The notes under the pieces: model-generated
Database searches by the model: none
Told to the model about the DNA's origin: nothing
What the model saw: the letters and a program-made list of their open reading frames with translations, nothing else
Translations under genes and position numbers: made by a program
In this document: in pieces, positions 6,478 to 12,565 of the stretch
Layout: each line of letters begins with the position of its first letter
Position numbering within the stretch: position 1 is the stretch's first letter
Source of the DNA: an uncultured Porphyromonadaceae bacterium
GTDB taxonomy: Bacteria; Bacteroidota; Bacteroidia; Bacteroidales; Muribaculaceae
Direction of reading: 5' to 3'
Assembly (NCBI GenBank): GCA_938027385.1
Contig: CALJBF010000251.1
Span: forward strand, 1-14,567
Length of the DNA: 14,567 nucleotides

Positions 6478-7680
6478 TTACATGTCTTCCTCGAGGGTGA
6501 AGTCGTCGTCGGGGAGGTCGGTGTCGAAGTCGAGTTCACCGAGGTCTATTTCTTCGTCATCGGCGGGGGCGTCGTCTGAGGGGTCCTCGGGGGTGTCGTC
6601 GGCGTCTTTCTTGGCGGGTTTCTTTGAGCCTTTCTTCTTGGGGGCGGCGGCATCCTCCTTGAGGGCCTGCATAATCTTGGCCTCAAGTTCTTCGGCGAGC
6701 TCGGGATTGTCCTGGATGACAATCTTGGCGGCGTCGCGGCCCTGGGCCAGTTTCGAGCCGTCGTAGCTGAACCATGAGCCCGATTTCTTGATGATGTCGA
6801 ACTCAACGCCGAGGTCAACGATCTCGCCCGATTTCGAGATACCCTCGCCGAACATTATGTCGAACTCGGCACGCTTGAAGGGGGGCGCTACCTTATTTTT
6901 CACGACTTTCACCTTGGTGAGACGGCCGAATACCTTCTCACCGTCCTTGATTTGCGTGGAGGGACGCACGTCGAGGCGTACCGATGAGTAGAACTTCAGG
7001 GCGTTACCGCCTGTTGTGGTCTCGCTGGGACCGAACGACATGCCGCCGATCTTCTCGCGCAGCTGGTTGATGAAGATGCACACCGTATTCGTGCGGGCGA
7101 TGGTGCCGGTGAGCTTGCGCAGTGCCTGCGACATCAGACGAGCCTGGAGGCCTACGTTGCGGTCGCCCATGTCGCCCTCGATCTCCCCCTTGGGGGTAAG
7201 TGCGGCCACTGAGTCGATGACGATGATGTCGACAGCAGCCGAACGTATGAGCTGTTCGGCGATTTCAAGGGCCTGTTCGCCGTTGTCGGGCTGCGAGATG
7301 AGCAGGTTGGCCACATCCACGCCAAGAGCCTCGGCATAGAAACGGTCAAATGCGTGCTCGGCATCGATCATGGCGGCGATGCCCCCTTTGCGCTGTGCCT
7401 CGGCAATGGCATGGAGGGCGAGCGTGGTCTTACCTGACGACTCGGGGCCGTAGATCTCGATAATGCGGCCGCGCGGATAGCCGCCGACACCGAGGGCGAA
7501 GTTGAGGCCAATCGAGCCGGTGGGGATTACCTCTACGGGCTCTACCTTCTCGTCGCCGAGTTTCATGATGGCGCCACGGCCATAATCTTTTTCTATTTTG
7601 TTGAGGGCCTGGGTCAGCGCCGCCAAGCGGGCTTCCTTAGGATCTGTCGGTTTCTTGACGGGGGCTGTTTTCTTTGCCAT
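6478..7680 (-). CDS. recA: Recombinase RecA
   Basis: RecA is the ATP-dependent strand-exchange protein of homologous recombination and the trigger of the SOS response. The 400-residue product has Walker A GPESSGKT (78-85), the Bacteroidota-type EHAFDRFYA segment (108-116), Walker B IIVID (152-156), loop L1 (GEIEGDMGDRNVGLQARL) and loop L2 leading into ETTTGGNALKF (220-230). Loop L2 is unusual: REKIGGMSFGPSETTTGG instead of the common KIGVMFGNPETTTGG, one residue longer. The tail from about 342 is Lys-rich, then strongly acidic, and longer than in E. coli RecA (about 353 residues). The start at 7680 (MAKK) is chosen because the -7 element at 7763-7770 lies inside the 40-residue upstream extension, which does not resemble RecA. 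Confidence 0.98.
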   Translation of the reverse strand: MAKKTAPVKKPTDPKEARLAALTQALNKIEKDYGRGAIMKLGDEKVEPVEVIPTGSIGLNFALGVGGYPRGRIIEIYGPESSGKTTLALHAIAEAQRKGGIAAMIDAEHAFDRFYAEALGVDVANLLISQPDNGEQALEIAEQLIRSAAVDIIVIDSVAALTPKGEIEGDMGDRNVGLQARLMSQALRKLTGTIARTNTVCIFINQLREKIGGMSFGPSETTTGGNALKFYSSVRLDVRPSTQIKDGEKVFGRLTKVKVVKNKVAPPFKRAEFDIMFGEGISKSGEIVDLGVEFDIIKKSGSWFSYDGSKLAQGRDAAKIVIQDNPELAEELEAKIMQALKEDAAAPKKKGSKKPAKKDADDTPEDPSDDAPADDEEIDLGELDFDTDLPDDDFTLEEDM

Positions 7681-7762
7681 CTTAGTGTCTGTTATGCTGG
7701 TTATTGTAAACTGCGGCAGGGCGATCGCCGGGCCGCATGCGGGAGTGTCTGATTCCCGTCTA

Positions 7763-7770
7763 CAAAGATA
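7763..7770 (-). promoter_or_regulatory. Probable -7 element of the recA promoter
   Basis: TATCTTTG on the minus strand fits TAnnTTTG. No good TTTG lies 19-21 bases upstream; that region is the der terminator hairpin. Transcription would start near 7756, about 76 bases before the recA ATG. I saw no obvious LexA-type operator. Confidence 0.5.
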
Positions 7771-7771
7771 C

Positions 7772-7800
7772 GAAAAATAGCGGGCAATAAAATCGCCCAC
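7772..7800 (-). terminator. Intrinsic terminator of der, abutting the recA promoter
   Basis: On the minus strand GTGGGCGA and TTGCCCGC (plus 7793-7800 and 7780-7787) form an 8-pair stem with two G-T pairs and a 5-base loop, followed by TATTTTTC. It sits about 50 bases after the der stop and directly upstream of the recA -7 element. Confidence 0.7.
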
Positions 7801-7847
7801 TATTGCTAATTGTCGTTAAATCGCATGTCGGAGGGTATTGTGCGTGA

Positions 7848-9164
7848 TTATTTCTCGCGCATGAATACCTGCACGGGGGTGCCGGTGAAATCCCAGTGCT
7901 CGCGTATCTTGTTCTCGAGGAAACGACGGTAAGGTTCCTTGACCCACTGCGGCAGATTGCAGAAAAAGATGAACGTGGGCACGGCGGCTCCCTTGAGCTG
8001 CGACACGTATTTGATCTTGATGTACTTCCCCTTGTTGGCGGGGGGCGGGTAAGCGCCGATGACTTCGAGCATTACCTTGTTGAGCTGCGACGTGGGCACC
8101 TCGCGGCGGCGGTTCTTGAACACGTCTACGGCGGTCTCGACCACCTTGTAGATGCGCTGTTTGGTGAGGGCTGAGCAGAAGATTACGGGGAAGTCGGTGA
8201 AAGGCGCGAAACGGTTGCGGATGGCCGCCTCGAAGTGTTTCTGCGCGTCGAGCGACTTGTCTTCGGCGATATCCCACTTGTTTACGCATACCACCAGCCC
8301 CTTCTTGTTCTTCTGGATGAGCGAGAAGATGTTGGCGTCCTGCGACTCAATGCCGCGTGTGGCGTCGATCATGAGGATGCAGACGTCTGACGCCTCGATG
8401 GCGCGGATTGAACGGATTACCGAGTAATACTCGATATCCTCGGTGACTTTCTGTTTCTTGCGTATGCCGGCGGTGTCGACCAGATAGAAATCGAAACCGA
8501 ATTTGTCGTAACGGGTGTAGATTGAGTCGCGGGTGGTGCCGGCGATGTCGGTGACGATATGGCGGTCCTCGCCGATGAAGGCGTTTATGAGCGACGATTT
8601 GCCGGCGTTCGGACGTCCTACGATGGCGAAACGGGGTATGTCGTCAAGGGTCTCCTCCTCCTCTTTCGGCTCGGGGAGTTTCTTGATGATCTCGTCGAGG
8701 AGGTCGCCTGTGCCGTAACCGCTCACAGCCGAGACCGGCATGGGGTCGCCCAGGCCGAGCGAATAAAACTCGGGCACATTGTAGAGCCAGTCGTTTGAGT
8801 CGACCTTGTTTGCCACCAGGATGACCGGCTTGCGCGAGCGGCGCAGAATCTCGGCCACATGGTCGTCAAGGTCGGTAACGCCGTTCATTGCGTCGACCAC
8901 GAAGAGCACCTCGTCGGCCTGCTCGATGGCAATCTCCACCTGCTTGTTGATCTCACCCTCGAAGATGTCGTCGGAATTGACAACCCAACCGCCGGTGTCG
9001 ACGATTGAGAATTCCTTGCCGCCCCACTCGACCTTGCCGTACTGGCGGTCGCGCGTGGTGCCGGCCGTGGGATCGACTATTGCCTGACGAGTCTCAGTCA
9101 GGCGATTGAAAAGTGTCGACTTGCCCACATTCGGGCGGCCGACGATAGCAACGAGTTGGCCCAT
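7848..9164 (-). CDS. der: Ribosome assembly GTPase Der (EngA)
   Basis: Der is a tandem-GTPase needed for maturation of the 50S subunit. The 438-residue product shows the full architecture. The first G domain has P-loop GRPNVGKS (9-16), DTGG (56-59) and NKVD (119-122). The second has GRPNAGKS (183-190), DTAG (230-233) and NKWD. A C-terminal KH-like domain follows (RRREVPTSQLNKVMLEVI, GKYIKIKYVSQ, FCNLPQWVKEPYRRFLENK). Length fits the family. The start at 9164 (MGQLVAIVGRPNVGKST) is the canonical one. It has its own promoter at 9288-9319 and a leader of about 115 bases containing a 9-base tandem repeat. It lies 164 bases downstream of the other ribosome GTPase gene, era. Confidence 0.97.
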   Translation of the reverse strand: MGQLVAIVGRPNVGKSTLFNRLTETRQAIVDPTAGTTRDRQYGKVEWGGKEFSIVDTGGWVVNSDDIFEGEINKQVEIAIEQADEVLFVVDAMNGVTDLDDHVAEILRRSRKPVILVANKVDSNDWLYNVPEFYSLGLGDPMPVSAVSGYGTGDLLDEIIKKLPEPKEEEETLDDIPRFAIVGRPNAGKSSLINAFIGEDRHIVTDIAGTTRDSIYTRYDKFGFDFYLVDTAGIRKKQKVTEDIEYYSVIRSIRAIEASDVCILMIDATRGIESQDANIFSLIQKNKKGLVVCVNKWDIAEDKSLDAQKHFEAAIRNRFAPFTDFPVIFCSALTKQRIYKVVETAVDVFKNRRREVPTSQLNKVMLEVIGAYPPPANKGKYIKIKYVSQLKGAAVPTFIFFCNLPQWVKEPYRRFLENKIREHWDFTGTPVQVFMREK

Positions 9165-9209
9165 TACAGGTGGTATTATTAGAGTTTATCAGCGCAGGGA
9201 AAGCAGCAT

Positions 9210-9254
9210 AGGGTCTTTAGGGTCTTTAGAGTCTTTAGGGACCTTAGGGACCTG
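9210..9254. repeat. Tandem 9-base repeat in the der leader
   Basis: Five consecutive 9-base units on the plus strand: AGGGTCTTT twice exactly (9210-9227), AGAGTCTTT, AGGGACCTT and AGGGACCTG. The array lies between the inferred der transcription start (near 9281) and the der ATG (9164), so it is transcribed as part of the leader. Such arrays can change in copy number by replication slippage. Confidence 0.85.
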
Positions 9255-9287
9255 GGGAACCCGGGGGATGCCGGGCCTGCGGCTGTG

Positions 9288-9319
9288 CAAAGTTAAGTTA
9301 ATTTGGTTAAAACGGCAAA
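9288..9319 (-). promoter_or_regulatory. Bacteroidota promoter for der
   Basis: On the minus strand TTTG (9319-9316), exactly 20 bases, then TAACTTTG (9295-9288). This is a full match to the consensus and has the same -7 octamer as the promoters near 2100 and 2190. The -33 element begins 10 bases past the era stop codon. Confidence 0.75.
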
Positions 9320-9328
9320 TCGGACCGG

Positions 9329-10213
9329 TCACTCTACGTAGCCGAAGGCACGGAGCTTGTTCTCGCGGTTGCGCCAGTTGGGCTCGACCTTGACGAAGAG
9401 CTCCAGGTAGACGCGCTTGTCGAAGAACTTCTCGATATCCTTGCGGGCCTCGGTGCCGACTTTCTTCAGCATCGAGCCGCCTTTGCCGATGAGGATGCCT
9501 TTCTGTGAGTCGCGCTCCACATAGATGACCGCCATGATGTGGATGGCGGTGTCGCTTTCGTCGAATTTCTCCACAATGACCTCAACCGAGTAAGGCACCT
9601 CCTTGTCGTAGTTGAGCAGAATCTTCTCGCGGATGATCTCGGTGACAAAAAAGCGCGCGGGCTTGTCGGTGAGGGCGTCCTTGCCGAAATAGGGTGGCGA
9701 GACGGGGAGCAGCTCTATGATGCGGTTCATCAGGTTGGAGGTATTGAACCCCTCTTTTGCCGAGATGGGGAACACCTCGGCGTTTGGCAGCAGCTCTTTC
9801 CACCGGCTGACGATGGCCTCAAGGTCTGTGTTGTTCTTGAGCAGGTCAATCTTGTTGATTACCAGCAGAACCGGAATCGTCTCTTTTGCCACGCGGGCGA
9901 GGAAGTCGGCGTTCTTCACGGGGTCCTCAACCACATCGGTCACATACAGCAGTATGTCGGCATCGGTCAGGGCGCCTTCAGAGAAGTTGAGCATCGACTC
10001 CTGCAGCTTGTAGTTGGGTTTCAGCACACCCGGGGTGTCGGAGAAGACTATCTGATACTCGGGCGTATTGACAATGCCCGTGATACGGTGGCGCGTTGTC
10101 TGCGCCTTTGAGGTGATTATGCTGACGCGCTCGCCCACGAGGTCGTTCATCAGTGTCGACTTGCCGACGTTCGGGTTACCGACAATGTTCACAAAACCGG
10201 CTCTATGTTCCAT
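9329..10213 (-). CDS. era: Ribosome maturation GTPase Era
   Basis: Era binds the 3' end of 16S rRNA through its KH domain and promotes 30S maturation. The 294-residue product has P-loop GNPNVGKS (12-19), DTPG (59-62), NKID (120-123), an SAKEG G5 motif and a C-terminal KH domain with the GKGG turn (ILIGKGGSMLKKVGTEARKD). The start at 10213 (MEHRAGFVNIVGNPNVGKST) matches the usual N-terminus. An ATG at 10222 would add three residues (MTI) and cannot be excluded; the more distant GTG at 10258 gives a basic, Ala-rich extension unlike the family. It follows fabH after a hairpin terminator and precedes der, which has its own promoter. Confidence 0.96.
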   Translation of the reverse strand: MEHRAGFVNIVGNPNVGKSTLMNDLVGERVSIITSKAQTTRHRITGIVNTPEYQIVFSDTPGVLKPNYKLQESMLNFSEGALTDADILLYVTDVVEDPVKNADFLARVAKETIPVLLVINKIDLLKNNTDLEAIVSRWKELLPNAEVFPISAKEGFNTSNLMNRIIELLPVSPPYFGKDALTDKPARFFVTEIIREKILLNYDKEVPYSVEVIVEKFDESDTAIHIMAVIYVERDSQKGILIGKGGSMLKKVGTEARKDIEKFFDKRVYLELFVKVEPNWRNRENKLRAFGYVE

Positions 10214-10281
10214 AATTGTCATGCTTTCATGTTTCGGAGCCCGTGTTGCGCGGGCCACCGTTGAATCGTATAGTTGAAACT

Positions 10282-10315
10282 AAAACAAAAATAGCACCTT
10301 AAAAGATGCTATTTT
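10282..10315 (-). terminator. Terminator after fabH, overlapping a possible era -7 element
   Basis: AAAATAGCA (10288-10296) pairs perfectly with TGCTATTTT (10307-10315), 9 pairs and a 10-base loop. On the minus strand it is followed by a T-rich run (TTTTTGTTTT). The stem is AT-rich and may be leaky. The octamer TATTTTTG (minus strand, 10293-10286) inside the T run fits TAnnTTTG and could be the -7 element of an era promoter, but no TTTG is placed 19-21 bases upstream. Confidence 0.6.
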
Positions 10316-10376
10316 CGTAAAATTTATGGCATCGACAGGCCGCGGGCATTGCGCTGGCGCCCTGTCAGGGCCGGAA

Positions 10377-11360
10377 TCACATGTCCCAGACAAGATACAT
10401 CGAACCCCATGTAAAGCCGGCGCCAAAGGCCGTGAGGATTATCTTGTCACCTTTCTTGAGTTTGTTCTTGAACTCGTCGAGGCAGAGGGGAATCGATGCA
10501 GCCGAGGTATTGCCGGTATGCTGTATGTTCACAAGCACCTTTTCGGCGGGAATGTTGGCACGTGAACCGACAGCCTCGATGATTCGCAGGTTGGCCTGGT
10601 GCGGCACAAGCCAGTCGATGGTCTCGGGGGTGAGTCCGTTGCGCTGGAGCACGTCGACAGTGGCGGTATACATGTCGGTGACGGCGTTCTTGTAGACGTT
10701 GCGGCCATCCTGGAAAAGGTAGTGGTCGCCGTTGTCGAGAGTCTGCTGAGTGGTCGGACGGGCCGAGCCGCCACCCCACATCACCAGATGCTCGAGACCG
10801 CGGCCGTCGACATGGAACACGGCGTCCTGCACACCCATGCCCTCCTCTTCGGTAGGCTCCACGAGCACGCATGCGGCACCGTCGCCGAACAGCGGACAGG
10901 TAGCGCGGTCGCTGTAGTTTACCATCGACGACATCTTCTCGGTTGCCACGACAAGCACTTTCTTGCGCAGGCCGCTCTTGATGTATGCGGCGGCGTCCTC
11001 AAGCGCCACGATAAACCCGGCACATGCAGCCTGGATATCGTATGAGTAGGCTTTCGAAAGGCCGGCGCCTTCGCAGATTATCGAACCGGTAGAGGGGAAA
11101 CGGTAATCGGGGTTGGAAGTGGCGCAAATCAGGAGTTCGATCTCTTCGGGCGCCGTGCCGGTCTCGGCAAGGAGTTTCTTTACGGCCTCGATGCCCATGT
11201 ATGACGAACCGACATCTTTCTTGAGTATGCGGCGTTCCTTAATGCCGACGCGCGTTGTGATCCACTCGTCATTGGTGTCGACCATCTTCGAGAGCATCTC
11301 GTTGTCAAGCACGTCGTCGGGGAGGTAAGATGCGATACCCGATATTCTTGCGTTGAGCAT
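10377..11360 (-). CDS. fabH: 3-oxoacyl-[acyl-carrier-protein] synthase III (FabH)
   Basis: FabH condenses an acyl-CoA primer with malonyl-ACP to start fatty acid elongation in the cytoplasm. The 327-residue product has the thiolase fold signatures and the KAS III triad: Cys113 in AACAGF, His254 in PHQAN and Asn284 in HTGNTSAAS. The N-terminus (GIASYLPDDVLDN, DEWITTRVGIKERR) and C-terminus (ILTAFGAGFTWGS) are canonical, and the length is typical. It follows rpmF by 154 bases, with a terminator hairpin between. A weak TAnnTTT-like sequence (TATCTTTA, minus strand, 11389-11382) could be its -7 element. In many bacteria plsX lies between rpmF and fabH; it is absent here. Confidence 0.97.
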   Translation of the reverse strand: MLNARISGIASYLPDDVLDNEMLSKMVDTNDEWITTRVGIKERRILKKDVGSSYMGIEAVKKLLAETGTAPEEIELLICATSNPDYRFPSTGSIICEGAGLSKAYSYDIQAACAGFIVALEDAAAYIKSGLRKKVLVVATEKMSSMVNYSDRATCPLFGDGAACVLVEPTEEEGMGVQDAVFHVDGRGLEHLVMWGGGSARPTTQQTLDNGDHYLFQDGRNVYKNAVTDMYTATVDVLQRNGLTPETIDWLVPHQANLRIIEAVGSRANIPAEKVLVNIQHTGNTSAASIPLCLDEFKNKLKKGDKIILTAFGAGFTWGSMYLVWDM

Positions 11361-11458
11361 AATTCGCTTGGTGTTGGATAGTAAAGATAGCCACGACCTA
11401 CCGGCGCCTGCTATCCCTCAGAATGGGATAACAGAACCCGAACGGCAGACGTGGTGAT

Positions 11459-11494
11459 AAAAAGCAGGAGGCGCCAAGGGTCTTGGCGCCCTCC
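11459..11494 (-). terminator. Hairpin terminator after rpmF
   Basis: GGAG-GCGCCAAG (11467-11478) pairs with CTTGGCGC-CTCC (11482-11494) around the loop GGT, with one bulged C. On the minus strand it is followed by TGCTTTTTATC. It lies about 20 bases after the rpmF stop and probably reduces readthrough into fabH. Confidence 0.75.
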
Positions 11495-11514
11495 AGCGGC
11501 GCGTTATCCTGTTA

Positions 11515-11700
11515 TCAGATAACAGCGTCTTTCTCGATGGCGATCTTACCGCGGTAGTAGCCGCATTCGGGGCATACGCAGTGGTAAACGTGCCATGCGC
11601 CGCAGTTAGAGCAAAGAGCCAGAGTAGGCATTGCAGCCTTGTCGTGAGTGCGACGTTTGGCTGTGCGGGTCTTTGATTGTCTTCTTTTAGGATGTGCCAT
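11515..11700 (-). CDS. rpmF: 50S ribosomal protein L32
   Basis: This 61-residue protein has the L32 signature. The basic N-terminus is MAHPKRRQSKTRTAKRRTHD, followed by a zinc ribbon with Cys30-x2-Cys33 and Cys43-x2-Cys46 (LCSNCGAWH, VCPECGYYRG). All four zinc ligands are present, so this is the zinc-binding form rather than the cysteine-free paralogue used under zinc starvation in some bacteria. It follows the DUF177 gene by 67 bases, the classical yceD-rpmF pairing. The upstream region has an A/T hairpin (TTTATTG/CAATAAA) and an A-rich stretch but no TAnnTTTG element, so it is probably expressed from the promoter at 12451-12482. A 17-base palindrome covers the stop codon. Confidence 0.97.
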   Translation of the reverse strand: MAHPKRRQSKTRTAKRRTHDKAAMPTLALCSNCGAWHVYHCVCPECGYYRGKIAIEKDAVI

Positions 11701-11767
11701 TGTGATATATGATTTTTATTGTTTACAATAAAGCGGAGAGGGCGGTGCGGGGGCAATCAGCGCGGAA

Positions 11768-12361
11768 TCATTCGGCGGCGTCATCGGTCTGCAGACCTTT
11801 GAGGGCGTCCCAGCGCGGATCGGTGTTCTCTCCGGCCTGGGTGTCGGGCGTGGCGTCGATTTCATCCATGAGCTCGTCTTCAAGCTCTGCGTCGGGGTCA
11901 CCCGGGGTGTGTGCGCGGTGCTTTTTCAGCAGCGACGACATGGCCCTGTTGCATTTCCCGAGCGGATGCACATGCTTGATGGGGATTGCCAGCGACACGG
12001 TATCGTAGATCATGTAGGCGACATTGAGATAATTGTCGCTCTCGGGAATCTCGATGAACTCGTCGGAATCATCGCGGTAATCGTCACCGTACTTGACGAC
12101 GACATGATACCGGGCGTCGATGGGGAGCTCCAGGTCGTCAAGACAGCGGTCGCAGGCCACGACGGCCACTCCAGACACCTCGAAACTGAGGTCATAGACA
12201 TCGTTGCGATGATCGACGGTGAGGTCGACATCAAGGGCGGCGCCGCGCACATCGGCACTTTCCATATTCTCGAAAAAAGATTTGTCGAGATGGAACTTGA
12301 AGTTGTGCGTCCCAACCGGGAGCGACTTCAGCGGCAGATTGAACGCGCTAAACTTACCCAT
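11768..12361 (-). CDS. DUF177 (YceD-like) protein
   Basis: The 197-residue protein of the DUF177/YceD family is encoded directly upstream of rpmF, the usual position. In E. coli and in plants this family is tied to 23S rRNA accumulation and L32 supply. Visible features are the conserved CDRCLDDLELPI segment in the middle, an acidic stretch (KYGDDYRDDSDEFIEIPE), VHPLGKCNRAM with a further Cys, and a strongly acidic C-terminal tail. The start at 12361 (MGKFSAFNLPLKSLPVG) is preferred over an in-frame ATG at 12481 because the promoter at 12451-12482 would lie inside the longer version, and the extra 40 residues do not look like the family. The leader (about 80 bases) contains a GGCGG/CCGCC hairpin. 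Confidence 0.88.
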   Translation of the reverse strand: MGKFSAFNLPLKSLPVGTHNFKFHLDKSFFENMESADVRGAALDVDLTVDHRNDVYDLSFEVSGVAVVACDRCLDDLELPIDARYHVVVKYGDDYRDDSDEFIEIPESDNYLNVAYMIYDTVSLAIPIKHVHPLGKCNRAMSSLLKKHRAHTPGDPDAELEDELMDEIDATPDTQAGENTDPRWDALKGLQTDDAAE

Positions 12362-12450
12362 ATCAAGAGTATTTAAAATCAGACGTTTACGCACTCCGAC
12401 AAGCACCGGCGGGTATATCCGCCAGTCTTTCCGGGGCCGAAAAAACTGTG

Positions 12451-12482
12451 CAAAGGTAGCTAAAAACTTGATTCCTGCCAAA
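12451..12482 (-). promoter_or_regulatory. Bacteroidota promoter for the DUF177-rpmF unit
   Basis: On the minus strand TTTG (12482-12479), 20 bases, then TACCTTTG (12458-12451), a full consensus match. Transcription would start near 12444. The position fixes the DUF177 start at 12361. The transcript probably carries rpmF and, past the hairpin at 11459-11494, some fabH. Confidence 0.75.
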
Positions 12483-12509
12483 TTTTAGCAGTGGAAAGGC
12501 AAATAATCA

Positions 12510-12535
12510 GCTACAAATCGCACACATTTTGTAGC
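12510..12535 (-). terminator. Possible terminator after the histidine kinase gene
   Basis: GCTACAAA (12510-12517) and TTTGTAGC (12528-12535) form a perfect 8-pair stem with a 10-base loop about 30 bases past the stop codon. On the minus strand the following bases (TGATTATTTG) are only weakly T-rich, so it may be a processing or stabilising hairpin. Confidence 0.4.
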
Positions 12536-12565
12536 GAATCAGTCCACAAGCCACAGACATCACCA

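Noticed and set aside
6352..6579. 75-residue plus-strand ORF covering part of the recA spacer
   Set aside because: It is Gly/Arg-rich, and its second half is the complement of the RecA acidic tail. No start signal was seen, and GC-rich spacers often give such open frames.
7681..7800. Longer RecA start at 7800
   Set aside because: The added 40 residues do not resemble RecA, and they would span the -7 element and the der terminator.
12362..12481. Longer DUF177 start at 12481
   Set aside because: A full-consensus promoter lies inside the added segment.
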